Source of the DNA: Reyranella sp. CPCC 100927
GTDB taxonomy: Bacteria; Pseudomonadota; Alphaproteobacteria; Reyranellales; Reyranellaceae
DNA: 64,000 nucleotides
NCBI RefSeq assembly: GCF_007859315.1
Contig: NZ_VOHA01000020.1
Coordinates: 62,001 to 126,000 of the forward strand
Direction: 5' to 3'
Under the pieces are notes generated by a model, which saw nothing but the letters and a program-made list of their open reading frames with translations, did not search any database and had not been told where the DNA came from. The first letter of the stretch is position 1. Each line of letters starts with the position of its first letter. Positions 34,647 through 43,893 of this stretch are shown here, piece by piece. Position numbers and translations under genes: made by a program.

Positions 34647-35099
34647 ATGGCTGGACAAATCAAGCCCGTCCTGATCCTCAACGGGCCCAACCTGAACATG
34701 CTCGGCAAGCGTCAGCCGGAAATCTACGGCCGCGAGACGTTGGCCGACGTCGAGGCCGCCTGCCGGACCGAAGCCCAGCGCCTGGGCCTGGAGGTGGAGT
34801 GCTTCCAGAGCAACCATGAGGGCGCCCTGGTCGACCGCATCCAGCAGGCGCGCGAGACCAATGCCGCCATCGTGATCAACGCCGGTGCCTATACCCACAC
34901 CTCGATCGCCATCCTCGATGCGCTCAACGCCGCCGAGCTGCCGGTGATCGAAGTGCACCTGTCCAACATCCATCGCCGCGAGCCGTTTCGCCACCACTCC
35001 TACGTCAGCCAGGTGGCGATCGGCATGATCGCCGGCCTGGGCAGTCAGGGCTACCTGTTCGCCTTGCAGGCGCTGGCGCGCCGGCTGATCCCTTCCTGA
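34647..35099 (+). CDS. aroQ: Type II 3-dehydroquinate dehydratase
   Basis: A 150-residue dodecameric enzyme of the shikimate pathway. Characteristic motifs are [20 protein letters not shown] (catalytic Tyr within PEIYG), [23 protein letters not shown] (Asn-Pro-Gly loop here with Ala), and [18 protein letters not shown] with the conserved His and Arg of the lid. It heads a group with accB and accC, a grouping familiar in alphaproteobacteria. The gene is followed by accB after 39 bases. Confidence 0.97.
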   Translation: MAGQIKPVLILNGPNLNMLGKRQPEIYGRETLADVEAACRTEAQRLGLEVECFQSNHEGALVDRIQQARETNAAIVINAGAYTHTSIAILDALNAAELPVIEVHLSNIHRREPFRHHSYVSQVAIGMIAGLGSQGYLFALQALARRLIPS

Positions 35100-35138
35100 A
35101 AACAACCTGGCCACTTCCCCCCTCGAAGGAACCAACAC

Positions 35139-35597
35139 ATGTCGAAGAACCAGGACGATCTCGACCTCGTGCGCAAGCTGGCCGGAATGCTGAGCGAGAC
35201 CGGGCTGAGCGAGATCGAATACGAGGTCAACAACCGCCGCATCCGGGTGTCGCGGACGATCACCCAGGTCGCGGCACCGATGATGCTGCCCGGCGCGGCG
35301 ATCGGCGCCGCCCTGCCAGGTGCGGCGGCATCCGCTGCCGCGGCTGCCGACGACAGCAACCATCCTGGCGCCGTGAAGTCGCCGATGGTCGGCACGGCCT
35401 ACCTGGCGCCGGAGCCGGGCAAGCCGGCCTTTGTCGCGGTCGGCGACAAGGTGGCGGCTGGACAGACTCTGCTGATCATCGAGGCCATGAAGACCTTCAA
35501 CCCGATCAAGGCGACGAAAGCCGGCACCGTCACCAAGGTGGTTGTCGAGAACGCGCAGCCCGTCGAGTTCGGCCAGGTCCTGATGGTCGTGGAGTGA
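35139..35597 (+). CDS. accB: Biotin carboxyl carrier protein of acetyl-CoA carboxylase
   Basis: A 152-residue carrier. The N-terminal dimerising helix is followed by an Ala/Pro linker (about 45-75) and the biotinyl domain (about 80-152). The biotinylated Lys118 is in the EAMKTFNPIKA turn, whose usual form is EAMKMMN; the Thr-Phe after Lys is an allowed variant. It transfers carboxybiotin from AccC to the carboxyltransferase in fatty acid synthesis. An AGGAACC site sits before ATG 35139. Cotranscribed with accC. Confidence 0.96.
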   Translation: MSKNQDDLDLVRKLAGMLSETGLSEIEYEVNNRRIRVSRTITQVAAPMMLPGAAIGAALPGAAASAAAAADDSNHPGAVKSPMVGTAYLAPEPGKPAFVAVGDKVAAGQTLLIIEAMKTFNPIKATKAGTVTKVVVENAQPVEFGQVLMVVE

Positions 35598-35652
35598 TCG
35601 GAATGGCGCCGGCCGCCCAGTCCGTCCGCTAGCCCGCTCCGGAGACGATCGC

Positions 35653-36996
35653 ATGTTCGACAAGGTGTTGATCGCCAACCGCGGCGAGATCGCGCTGCGC
35701 ATCCACCGTGCCTGCCACGAGATGGGTATCCAAACGGTCGCGATCCACTCGACCGCCGATAACGACGCCATGCATGTGCGCCTGGCCGACGAATCGGTGT
35801 GCATCGGGCCGCCGCCGGCGAAGGACAGTTACCTCAACATCCCGGCAATCCTGTCGGCGGCCACCATCACGGGCGCCGATGCGATCCATCCTGGCTACGG
35901 CTTCCTGTCGGAGAACGCCCGCTTCGCCGAACTGGTCGAGGAGCACGGCTTCACCTTCATTGGCCCCACGCCCGAGCACATCCGCATGATGGGCGACAAG
36001 ATCGTCGCCAAGCAGACGGCGGCCAAGCTCGGCCTGCCGCTGGTGCCGGGATCGCCCGGACCGGTCGACAACCTCGACGAGATCAAGGCGCTGGGCCAGG
36101 AGATTGGTTATCCGGTGCTGATCAAGGCGGTCGCGGGCGGCGGCGGCCGCGGCATGAAGGTGATCGACAGCGAAGCGCAGGCCGAGGAAGCCTTCACCCT
36201 GGCGCGCCAGGAAGCCACGGCCGCGTTCGGCAATGGCGCCGTCTATGTCGAGAAGTATCTCGGTAAGCCGCGCCACATCGAGATCCAGATCCTGGCCGAC
36301 ACGCACGGCAACGTGGTGCATCTGGGCGAGCGTGACTGCTCCCTGCAACGCCGCCACCAGAAGGTGCTGGAGGAGACGCCCTCGCCGGCGCTCAACCGGG
36401 AAATGCGCGAGCGCATCGGCGGCCTGGCGGCCGATGCGATCCGCGAGATGGGCTACCGCGGCGTGGGCACTCTGGAATTCCTGTTCCAGGACGGCGAGTT
36501 CTATTTCATCGAGATGAACACGCGCCTGCAGGTCGAGCATCCGATCACCGAGGCCATCACCGGCATCGACCTGGTGCGTGAGCAGATCCGGGTCGCCACC
36601 GGCGGGACCCTGGCCTTCACCCAGGCCGACATCAAGTTCGCCGGCCACGCGATCGAGTGCCGCATCAACGCCGAGAATCCTGAGACCTTCGTGCCCTCGC
36701 CCGGCCGGGTCACCGACTATCATCCCCCCGGCGGCCTGGGTGTGCGGGTCGATTCGGCTCTCTACGCCGGCTATCGCATGCCGCCCTACTACGACAGCCT
36801 GGTCGCCAAGCTCATCGTCGCCGGCACCAACCGCAACGAGTGCCTGATGCGCCTGCGCCGCGCGCTCGAGGAATACGTCGTCGGCGGCATCGACACCACG
36901 ATCCCGCTGCACCAGCGCCTGATCGCGCAGCCTGATTTCGTCAACGGCGACTACAACATCCACTGGCTCGAACGGCTGGTGGGGCTGAAGAAGTAG
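35653..36996 (+). CDS. accC: Biotin carboxylase subunit of acetyl-CoA carboxylase
   Basis: A 447-residue ATP-grasp enzyme that carboxylates biotin on AccB. The N-terminal domain begins FDKVLIANRGEIALRIHRACHEMG, the ATP-binding loop is VAGGGGRGMKVI, and the catalytic segment FYFIEMNTRLQVEHPITEAITGIDL is intact. It is 55 bases downstream of accB. The typical length is 445-450 residues. The next gene, hpnI, is separated by a long inverted repeat, so the operon probably ends here. Confidence 0.98.
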   Translation: MFDKVLIANRGEIALRIHRACHEMGIQTVAIHSTADNDAMHVRLADESVCIGPPPAKDSYLNIPAILSAATITGADAIHPGYGFLSENARFAELVEEHGFTFIGPTPEHIRMMGDKIVAKQTAAKLGLPLVPGSPGPVDNLDEIKALGQEIGYPVLIKAVAGGGGRGMKVIDSEAQAEEAFTLARQEATAAFGNGAVYVEKYLGKPRHIEIQILADTHGNVVHLGERDCSLQRRHQKVLEETPSPALNREMRERIGGLAADAIREMGYRGVGTLEFLFQDGEFYFIEMNTRLQVEHPITEAITGIDLVREQIRVATGGTLAFTQADIKFAGHAIECRINAENPETFVPSPGRVTDYHPPGGLGVRVDSALYAGYRMPPYYDSLVAKLIVAGTNRNECLMRLRRALEEYVVGGIDTTIPLHQRLIAQPDFVNGDYNIHWLERLVGLKK

Positions 36997-37030
36997 TCCG
37001 CAGGGGCGGGCGAGAGGCAACGACCGTCCT

Positions 37031-37120
37031 GGTGACGGGTCGGACCGCGCCGCTCCAGCGGCGCCTCATGGCGCGCATCGACAAGAGCGCCGCTGGAGCG
37101 GCGCGGTCCGACCCGTCACC
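37031..37120. repeat. Perfect 34-bp inverted repeat between accC and hpnI
   Basis: Arms 37031-37064 and 37087-37120 are exact reverse complements, each starting or ending with GGTGACGGGTCGGACCGCGC, with a 22-base loop. There is no T-run after the arm. It may be a transcript hairpin, a boundary element or a remnant of a mobile REP-type sequence. Confidence 0.8.
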
Positions 37121-37155
37121 AGCACCACCGGTCGACGGACACGAGGAACGGCACG

Positions 37156-38301
37156 TTGTCGCTCGTCACCGCTTACGTCGGCTGGATCGTCATGGCACTG
37201 GCGCTGTGCGGTGGCATCTACACCGTGGCGACAGCGCTCCTTGCCAGCCGCCTCTTACGCCGTGCACCTGATCCCGCACCGACACCGCTGCCCGCCGTCA
37301 CGGTCCTGAAACCCCTGCACGGCGCAGAGCCAGGACTGGAAGCGGCACTGGCCAGCGTCCTGACCCAGGCCTACGGCGCGCCGGTGCAACTGGTCCTGGG
37401 GCTGCACGCCGCCGATGATCCGGCTCATGCGGTCGCACAACAGATCAGGAACCGCTTCCCTGACCGTGACATCACGATCGTGGTTGATCCGCGCGTGCAC
37501 GGCTCGAACCTCAAGATCTCCAACGTCATCAACATGATGCCGCACGCCAGGCACGATGTGCTGGTGCTGGCCGACAGCGACATCACGGCGGGCCCAGGCT
37601 GGCTGCAGGCTGTGGTCAGCGGCCTGCACCGCCCCGGCGTGGGCGCGGCCTCGTGTCTCTACATAGGCCAGGGGTTGACCAATGCCTGGTCGCAACTCGC
37701 TGCGATGGATGTCAGCTACCGGTTTCTGCCCAACGCGATCTTCGGCATCGCCAGTGGGCTCGCCCATCCCTGCTTCGGATCCACGATCGCGCTCACCCGC
37801 GACACGTTGTCCACCATCGGCGGCTTTGGGGCGTTCGCCGACTTCCTCGCCGACGATTTCGAGATCGGCCGGGCGGTCCGTGCCAAGGGCCTTACCGTGT
37901 ATTACCCCGCCCTGACAGTGAGCCACGGCAGCACGGAAACCACCGTCGGCGCGGTGATCCGCCAGGAACTGCGCTGGGCCCGCACCATCCGGACCATCGA
38001 TCCAGCCGGGCACTGGGGCAGTACGCTAACCCACGCCTTGCCGCTGGGCCTGGTGGGCGCCCTTCTCCTGACATTTTCCCCTGCTGCTTGTGTGGTTTTG
38101 GCGCTCATTGTGATCGCGCGGCTTTTCTTGAAGCGTCGGCTGGACCATATAGTCGGCGCGAGCGCCGGCCCGCTCTGGTTCCTGCCGGTGCGGGATGTGT
38201 TATCGTTCGGGTTGTTCATGGTGTCCCTGTTCGGGCGCACGGTGGACTGGCGCGGCAAACGACTCCGCATCGGCAAAAGCGGGGCGATGTCGTCATCATA
38301 G
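37156..38301 (+). CDS. hpnI: Hopanoid N-acetylglucosamine transferase HpnI
   Basis: A 381-residue membrane-associated family 2 glycosyltransferase of the HpnI/ceramide glucosyltransferase type, which adds N-acetylglucosamine to bacteriohopanetetrol. An N-terminal helix (about 5-30) anchors the enzyme. The GT2 domain has VTVLKPLHGAEPGLEAAL, the metal-binding VLADSDITAGPGWL (DxD) and QELRWARTIR (QxxRW). C-terminal helices follow. Start is TTG 37156 with GAGGAACGG upstream. It heads hpnI-hpnJ, followed by hpnK, the known side-chain modification trio. Confidence 0.93.
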   Translation: MSLVTAYVGWIVMALALCGGIYTVATALLASRLLRRAPDPAPTPLPAVTVLKPLHGAEPGLEAALASVLTQAYGAPVQLVLGLHAADDPAHAVAQQIRNRFPDRDITIVVDPRVHGSNLKISNVINMMPHARHDVLVLADSDITAGPGWLQAVVSGLHRPGVGAASCLYIGQGLTNAWSQLAAMDVSYRFLPNAIFGIASGLAHPCFGSTIALTRDTLSTIGGFGAFADFLADDFEIGRAVRAKGLTVYYPALTVSHGSTETTVGAVIRQELRWARTIRTIDPAGHWGSTLTHALPLGLVGALLLTFSPAACVVLALIVIARLFLKRRLDHIVGASAGPLWFLPVRDVLSFGLFMVSLFGRTVDWRGKRLRIGKSGAMSSS

Positions 38302-38303
38302 GA

Positions 38304-39740
38304 ATGCAGGCAATGCGAACCCTCTTTCTCCAGGCCCCCTCTTTCGACGGTTTCGACGGCGGCGCCGGTTCGCGCTACCAGGCCCGGCGCGAGGTCAAAT
38401 CCTTCTGGTACCCGGTGTGGCTGGCTCAGCCGGCGGCGCTGGTCGAGAATTCCAAGCTGATCGACGCGCCCTCGCACGGCACCACGCTGGATGAAGTCCT
38501 GGCCCAGGTGAAGGACTTCGACCACGTTGTGATCCACACGTCGGCCCCCTCGTTCTCGTCCGACGCGAAGGTCGCGGCGGCCCTGAAGGCCAAGAAGCCC
38601 GACCTGCTGATCGGCATGATCGGCGCCAGGGTGGCGGTCAATCCGGAAGGGTCGCTGCGCGACGGGGCGCAGATCGACTACGTCGCGCGCAACGAGTTCG
38701 ACTACACCATCAAGGATGTTGCCGATGGCATCCCGCTGAAGGACATCACCGGCATCAGCTATCGCAACGACCAGGGCGTCATCGTGCACAACGCCGAGCG
38801 CGCCATGATCGAGAACATGGACGCGCTGCCGTTCGTGACACCGGTCTACAAGCGCGACCTCGAAATCGAGAAGTACTACAACGGCTATCTGCGGCATCCC
38901 TACCTGTCGCTGCACACCGGCCGCGGCTGCAAGTCGCGCTGCACCTTCTGCCTGTGGCCGCAGACCATCGGCGGCCATCGCTACCGCACGCGCAGCATCG
39001 AGCGCGTGATGGAAGAGATCCGCTATGCGCGCGAAGCCCTGCCCCAGGTGAAGGAGTTCTTCTTCGACGACGACACCTTCACCGACAACGCGCCGCGCAC
39101 CGAAGCGATTGCGCGCGAGATGGGCAAGCTGGGTCTCACCTGGTCGTGCAATGCCAAGGCCAACGTCTCGCGCAAGACGCTCGAGATCATGAAGGACAAC
39201 GGCCTGCGCCTGCTGCTGGTGGGCTATGAGTCGGGCAACCAGCAGATCCTGCACAACGTCAAGAAGGGCATGCGGGTGGATGTGGCCGAGCGGTTCACGC
39301 GGGACTGCCACGAACTCGGCGTCCTGATCCACGGCACCTTCATTCTCGGCCTGCCGGGCGAGAGCACGGACACGATCCGGGAGACCATCGAGTTCGCCAA
39401 GCGCGCCAACCCGCACACCATCCAGGTATCACTGGCGGCGCCCTATCCCGGCACTTTCCTGCACAAGCAGGCGACGGAGAACGGCTGGCTCGACGAGGCC
39501 AACGCTGAGTTGGTGGACGAGCACGGCATCCAGATCGCGCCGCTGCACTATCCGCACCTGTCGCACAAGCAGATGTTCGACTCGGTCGAGCACTTCTATC
39601 GGCAGTTCTATTTCCGCCCCAGCAAGATCGCCTCGATCGTGGGCGAGATGATGCGCTCGACCGACGCCATGAAGCGCCGCCTGCGCGAGGGCGTCGAGTT
39701 CTTCCGCTTCCTGCGCGAACGCCGCGACCAGGTGGTGTGA
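38304..39740 (+). CDS. hpnJ: Hopanoid radical SAM protein HpnJ
   Basis: A 478-residue radical SAM enzyme with an N-terminal B12-binding-like domain. The iron-sulfur cysteines are in GRGCKSRCTFC (Cys209, 213, 216). In Burkholderia, HpnJ converts the N-acetylglucosamine-derived side chain to the cyclitol ether. ATG 38304 lies two bases after hpnI; ATG 38313 is an alternative. The longer frame that starts inside hpnI from 37653 is rejected. Downstream of it is a 26-bp inverted repeat, then hpnK. Confidence 0.92.
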   Translation: MQAMRTLFLQAPSFDGFDGGAGSRYQARREVKSFWYPVWLAQPAALVENSKLIDAPSHGTTLDEVLAQVKDFDHVVIHTSAPSFSSDAKVAAALKAKKPDLLIGMIGARVAVNPEGSLRDGAQIDYVARNEFDYTIKDVADGIPLKDITGISYRNDQGVIVHNAERAMIENMDALPFVTPVYKRDLEIEKYYNGYLRHPYLSLHTGRGCKSRCTFCLWPQTIGGHRYRTRSIERVMEEIRYAREALPQVKEFFFDDDTFTDNAPRTEAIAREMGKLGLTWSCNAKANVSRKTLEIMKDNGLRLLLVGYESGNQQILHNVKKGMRVDVAERFTRDCHELGVLIHGTFILGLPGESTDTIRETIEFAKRANPHTIQVSLAAPYPGTFLHKQATENGWLDEANAELVDEHGIQIAPLHYPHLSHKQMFDSVEHFYRQFYFRPSKIASIVGEMMRSTDAMKRRLREGVEFFRFLRERRDQVV

Positions 39741-39750
39741 TCCCTCCGGT

Positions 39751-39882
39751 GTCATCCTGAGCGAAGCGAAGGATCTTTTATACCGTCGCTTCGCACGGGA
39801 GAGTTCACTGAAGCGCAATGCGTCATCGGTAGGCCCGTGCGATAGGCCCGCTCAAGAGATCCTTCGCTTCGCTCAGGATGAC
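39751..39882. repeat. Perfect 26-bp inverted repeat between hpnJ and hpnK (REP-like)
   Basis: Arms 39751-39776 and 39857-39882 are exact reverse complements, with GTCATCCTGAGCGAAGCGAA at the left end. The 80-base interval contains further inverted segments (CGCACGGG and CCCGTGCG). The sequence GCGAAGCGAAGGATC is a very common REP core in proteobacteria. The right arm ends eight bases before the hpnK start, so it may influence hpnK translation. Confidence 0.85.
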
Positions 39883-39890
39883 AATTGGGG

Positions 39891-40733
39891 ATGAAACACC
39901 TCATCGTCACCGCTGACGACTTCGGCGCCGCGCGCGAGGTCAACGACGCCGTCGAGCACGCCCATCGCCACGGCATCCTGACCGCGGCCAGCCTGATGGT
40001 CGCTGCGCCGGCTGCCGCCGATGCGGTGGCGCGCGCCAAGGCAATGCCGTCGCTGCGCGTGGGGTTGCACCTGGTGCTGGTCGAGGGCCGCCCCACCCTG
40101 CTGCCCGACGCGATTCCCGACCTGGTCGATGCGACAGGCCATTTCCGTACCGACATGGCGCGCGCGGGCGCCGCGATGTTCTTCCGGCCCACGGTGCGCC
40201 GCCAGCTCGATGCCGAGATCGCAGCCCAGTTCGAGGCGTTTGCCGCCACAGGGCTGCCGCTCGATCACGTCAACACCCACAAGCATTTCCACCTGCACCC
40301 CACCATCGCCGGATCGATTCTGCGCATCGGCACGGCCTTCGGCATGCGCGCGATGCGGGTGCCGCTGGAGCCGCGCGCCGTACTCGCCGCCGCCGAACCC
40401 GGCGCGTCGACGCCGCCCGCCGTCATCACATGGCCCTGGGCTGCTTTGTTGCGTCGGCGGTTGCGCAACGCCGGCCAGCGCGTTCCCGATGCCGTGTTCG
40501 GCCTGGCGTGGTCCGGCGCCATGACCCCCGCACGCATGCGCGGCCTGCTCGCGCACCTGCCCGATGGATTGTCCGAGATCTATCTCCACCCCGCTACCTC
40601 AGGCGGCTTTGAAGGCGCGGCGCCAGGCTATCGCTACAAGGAAGAGCTTGACGCTCTCAGCGACCGCGAGGTCGTGAGTGCGGCACGCCATGACCAGATA
40701 CGCCTCGGCGGCTTTGCGGATTTTCTCGCCTAG
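39891..40733 (+). CDS. hpnK: Hopanoid deacetylase HpnK (YdjC/ChbG family)
   Basis: A 280-residue YdjC-like carbohydrate deacetylase. HpnK removes the acetyl group from GlcNAc-hopanoid formed by HpnI. The metal-binding motif TADDFG is at the N-terminus, and HVNTHKHFHLHP supplies His ligands. ATG 39891 is chosen over TTG 39885; no strong Shine-Dalgarno is visible because the upstream region is a REP-like repeat. The frame stops just before the LysR gene on the other strand. Confidence 0.9.
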   Translation: MKHLIVTADDFGAAREVNDAVEHAHRHGILTAASLMVAAPAAADAVARAKAMPSLRVGLHLVLVEGRPTLLPDAIPDLVDATGHFRTDMARAGAAMFFRPTVRRQLDAEIAAQFEAFAATGLPLDHVNTHKHFHLHPTIAGSILRIGTAFGMRAMRVPLEPRAVLAAAEPGASTPPAVITWPWAALLRRRLRNAGQRVPDAVFGLAWSGAMTPARMRGLLAHLPDGLSEIYLHPATSGGFEGAAPGYRYKEELDALSDREVVSAARHDQIRLGGFADFLA

Positions 40734-40736
40734 TAT

Positions 40737-41681
40737 CTATTCGGCGGCTTCTCTGCGAGCAGGTTGCCGAACGCGCGACTGGCTTCGGTACGGCTCGCAG
40801 TCGTCGGAGAGAAAGTCGAGCAGCGCCCGGATCGACGGCAAGAGTCCGCGACGTGAGGGGAAGATCGCACACACGGTGTCGGCACGCGGCCGCCAGTACG
40901 GCAGAACATCGACCAGCCGGCCAGCCTCGATATCAGCTTTGACCAGCAGGATCGGCAACTGCACGATACCGATGCCCTGCAGTGCCGCTTCACGCAGCGC
41001 CGACAGATCGTCGCTGACCAGCCGCGGGATATGCGGCACGAGCGCCGCGCGGCCGTCGGCATGCTCGAGGCACCATTTGTGATCATCCTGCGACATGCCG
41101 AAGGCCAGGCTCGGCAGATCCGAGAGATCCTTCGGCTCGACGGGTTCGAGCATGCCGTTCAACAGAGTCGGGCTGCTCACCAGGCACTGCGGATTCTCGC
41201 CCAGCTTGCGCATCATCAGACCACCCTGCTCCGGCAGCGAGCTGCCGACGCGGATGGCGAGATCGTAGCCCTCGGCGATGATATCGACACGGCGATTGAA
41301 GGCCTTGAGGTGGACTTGAACGCGCGGATGCTCAACCATGAAGCGCGCGATCAGATCGCCGAAGTGATAGTTCAGCAATCCCGGCGGGCACGTCATCTTG
41401 ATCACGCCCTGCGGCTCCGACCGCACGGCGTCGATGACACCCTGGGCGGCTTCGGCGCCGGCCAGCATGGCAACGCACTGTCGGTAGTATTCCTGGCCGA
41501 TCTCCGTCACCGAAAAGCTGCGGCTTGATCGCTGGATCAACCGCACGCCCAGCCGCTCCTCGAGCAGGTTGATGCGCCGGCTGAGCTTGGATTTCTGCAT
41601 GCCCAGCGCTCGACCGGCGGGCGCGAAGCCGCCATGGTCGACCACGTGAACGAAGTAAACGAGGTCGTTCAGGTCCCGCAT
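40737..41681 (-). CDS. LysR-family transcriptional regulator
   Basis: A 314-residue LysR regulator. The N-terminal helix-turn-helix ([36 protein letters not shown]) and a substrate-binding domain (about 90-295) are present. ATG 41681 is favoured; an extended start at 41717 would add 12 residues. It is divergent from two isochorismatase-family genes, the classical arrangement for a LysR activator and its target, so it probably controls them rather than the hopanoid genes. The inducer is unknown. Confidence 0.92.
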   Translation of the reverse strand: MRDLNDLVYFVHVVDHGGFAPAGRALGMQKSKLSRRINLLEERLGVRLIQRSSRSFSVTEIGQEYYRQCVAMLAGAEAAQGVIDAVRSEPQGVIKMTCPPGLLNYHFGDLIARFMVEHPRVQVHLKAFNRRVDIIAEGYDLAIRVGSSLPEQGGLMMRKLGENPQCLVSSPTLLNGMLEPVEPKDLSDLPSLAFGMSQDDHKWCLEHADGRAALVPHIPRLVSDDLSALREAALQGIGIVQLPILLVKADIEAGRLVDVLPYWRPRADTVCAIFPSRRGLLPSIRALLDFLSDDCEPYRSQSRVRQPARREAAE

Positions 41682-41869
41682 GGTCCTATGGATAGGACGC
41701 AGAGTGTCATTTGGCAATCTTCAGGCATCAGCGTCCGAGGCTTACTGTCTGTCCCGCGTCGCAAGACGCCTCACGGCCGTAGCGTCAATTCAACCACCGC
41801 CCCGCCACCGCGCTGGCCGGCAGCGCTTGGATTCCGGTTGGGCGGACATCCAACAAGAGGAACAGGACC

Positions 41870-42514
41870 ATGACCAGCGAAGCCATCCGCGATCCCGTCA
41901 AGGATCACCTGCTCACGCCGCAAAACGCCGCCTTCATCATCATCGACTACCAGCCGGTCCAAGTGAACTCGATCGCCTCGATGGATCGCCAGTTGCTGGT
42001 GAACAACATCGTCGGCGCCAGCAAGGCGGCGGTCGCCTACGGCCTGCCGATCGTCCACTCGACGGTGAACGTGAAGACCGGGCTCAACAAGCCGCCGATT
42101 CCGGCGATCCAGAAGGCGCTGAAGGGATATCCGACCATCGATCGCACGACGATCAACTCATGGGAGGATGTCGAGTTCCGCCAGGCCGTCGAGAAGACCA
42201 GTCGCAAGAAGCTGATCATGACGGCGCTGTGGACGGAGGCATGTTTGACCTTCCCGGCACTCGATGCGCTGAAGGAAGGCTACGAAGTCTTTGTCGTCGT
42301 CGACGCCGTGGGCGGCACCTCGGTCGCGGCCCACGAAGCAGCGCTGCGGCGCATCGAACAGGCTGGCGCCCAGATGATCAGCGTGCCGCAGCTTTTCTGC
42401 GAACTGCAACGCGACTGGGCGCGCCAGGCAACGGTGCCGGCCTTCATGAACCTCTTCATCGAGACAGGCGGCACCGCCGGCCTGCAGTTCTCCTACGACC
42501 GCGCCGAGTCGTGA
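41870..42514 (+). CDS. Isochorismatase-family hydrolase, first of tandem pair
   Basis: A 214-residue cysteine hydrolase of the isochorismatase superfamily (YcaC-like). The catalytic Asp lies in [11 protein letters not shown], the cis-peptide segment precedes the nucleophile in [11 protein letters not shown]. Members hydrolyse nicotinamide, N-carbamoyl compounds, or isochorismate; here specificity is unknown. A GAACAGG site lies before ATG 41870. The neighbouring paralogue and divergent LysR suggest an inducible catabolic unit. Confidence 0.88.
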   Translation: MTSEAIRDPVKDHLLTPQNAAFIIIDYQPVQVNSIASMDRQLLVNNIVGASKAAVAYGLPIVHSTVNVKTGLNKPPIPAIQKALKGYPTIDRTTINSWEDVEFRQAVEKTSRKKLIMTALWTEACLTFPALDALKEGYEVFVVVDAVGGTSVAAHEAALRRIEQAGAQMISVPQLFCELQRDWARQATVPAFMNLFIETGGTAGLQFSYDRAES

Positions 42515-42558
42515 TCGACCGGATGATGGCTCCAACACCAAGCAGAGGGAGAAAGGCT

Positions 42559-43248
42559 ATGGCTGCCTTCCCGAACGTCGCCAATTTCAATGGCGCCGCG
42601 CCGATGATCGATGCCAAGGATGCGGCAATGCTCCTGATCGACCATCAGAGCGGCCTGTTCCAGACCGTCAAGGACATGCCGATGACGGAGCTGCGCGCCA
42701 ACGCCATCACCTTGGCCAAGGTGGCGACCCTGGCCAAGATCCCGGTCATCACCACGGCCTCGGTGCCGCAGGGCCCCAACGGCCCGCTGATTCCCGAGAT
42801 CCACAAGTTCGCGCCGCACGCCCAGTACATCGCGCGCAAAGGCCAGATCAACGCCTGGGACAACCCGGATTTCGTCGCCGCGGTCGAGGCCACGGGCAAG
42901 CGCACGCTGATCATCGCCGGCACCATTACCAGCGTCTGCATGGCGTTTCCCAGCATCAGCGCCGTCGCGGCCGGCTACAAGGTCTTCGCAGTGGTCGACG
43001 CATCTGGCACCTACTCCAAGATGGCGCAGGAGATCACGCTGGCGCGCATCGTGCAGGCGGGTGTCGTGCCCATCGACACCGCCGCCGTGTGCTCGGAGAT
43101 CCAGCAGACCTGGAGCCGGCCGGATGCCGCGCAGTGGGCCGAGGCCTACGCCACCGTGTTCCCGCCCTACCAGCTGCTGATCGAGAGCTACGCCAAGGCG
43201 CAGGAAGTCGTGACCAAGCACGAGATCCTGGACTCGCAGCGCACATGA
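42559..43248 (+). CDS. Isochorismatase-family hydrolase, second of tandem pair
   Basis: A 229-residue paralogue of the preceding gene. ATG 42559 follows GGGAGAAAGG. Catalytic-type segments are [14 protein letters not shown] and the nucleophile in [16 protein letters not shown]. Sequence identity to the first copy is limited, so they probably have different substrates or are subunits. Located 44 bases downstream of the first hydrolase; probably one operon under the LysR regulator. Confidence 0.88.
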   Translation: MAAFPNVANFNGAAPMIDAKDAAMLLIDHQSGLFQTVKDMPMTELRANAITLAKVATLAKIPVITTASVPQGPNGPLIPEIHKFAPHAQYIARKGQINAWDNPDFVAAVEATGKRTLIIAGTITSVCMAFPSISAVAAGYKVFAVVDASGTYSKMAQEITLARIVQAGVVPIDTAAVCSEIQQTWSRPDAAQWAEAYATVFPPYQLLIESYAKAQEVVTKHEILDSQRT

Positions 43249-43256
43249 GACGGGGT

Positions 43257-43287
43257 GGGCATGGCACCCACGCGTGAGGCCATGCCC
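43257..43287 (+). terminator. Hairpin after the isochorismatase pair
   Basis: Arms GGGCATGGC (43257-43265) and GCCATGCCC (43279-43287) pair perfectly over a 13-base loop. There is no T-tract after it, so it is only a weak terminator candidate. Confidence 0.35.
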
Positions 43288-43455
43288 ATCAGCCGAGGAG
43301 CTGTCCGCTTTCGGCATGGACAATAGGTGCTGCGACCCGCTAATCGCCGTGCGATTGCACAATGAAGGCCGGGACGACACCGTCATGTTACAGCGCGCCG
43401 CCAACCGCATACGCGGCCGCCCTTCCCCCGGGCCGTGCCCGGGCGACGTCGCCGG

Positions 43456-43893
43456 ATGACTGACCTTGCCGTCTACGCCGGACTTTTCATCGCCGCGCTC
43501 GCCGCCGCCACGATCCTGCCAATGCAGTCGGAGGCCGTGCTCGCGGGCCTTCTCCTCACCGACGCCCATTCGCCAATCCTGCTCATCGCCGTGGCGAGTT
43601 TCGGCAACGTACTCGGCTCAACCATCAACTGGATGCTAGGGCGCGGGCTTGAGCGTTTCCGCGATCGGGCGTGGTTTCCCGTTAAACCCGTGGCGCTGGC
43701 ACGCGCCCAGCACTGGTACCGGCGCTACGGCAGGTGGTCTCTGCTGCTCAGCTGGGTGCCGATCATTGGCGATCCTCTCACCGTCGTTGCCGGCGTCCTG
43801 CGCGAACCGCTCCCGGTGTTTCTGCTCCTGGTCACCGTGGCCAAGTCTGGACGGTACATCGTCCTGGCGGCCATCGTGCTGGGCTGGGTGTGA
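43456..43893 (+). CDS. YqaA-family membrane protein (SNARE-associated/VTT-like)
   Basis: A 145-residue protein of four predicted transmembrane segments, similar to YqaA and DedA/VTT-domain proteins. The motif GRWSLLLSWVPIIGDPLTVVAGVLR matches the re-entrant loop region of that family, with the conserved Gly-Asp-Pro. The function of YqaA is unknown; VTT proteins act in lipid and flippase processes. It sits between the isochorismatases and the hpn operon, on the same strand. A long gap follows. Confidence 0.87.
   Translation: MTDLAVYAGLFIAALAAATILPMQSEAVLAGLLLTDAHSPILLIAVASFGNVLGSTINWMLGRGLERFRDRAWFPVKPVALARAQHWYRRYGRWSLLLSWVPIIGDPLTVVAGVLREPLPVFLLLVTVAKSGRYIVLAAIVLGWV

Noticed and set aside
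35629-37020. Long antisense frame opposite accC
   Set aside because: accC is unmistakable on the plus strand; the antisense protein has no recognisable domain.
37653-38303. Extended N-terminus for hpnJ inside hpnI
   Set aside because: Family similarity starts at the ATG near 38304; the upstream frame overlaps hpnI with no ribosome binding site.
37902-39416. Minus-strand frame of 504 codons opposite hpnI and hpnJ
   Set aside because: It is antisense to two well-supported genes and spans their junction.
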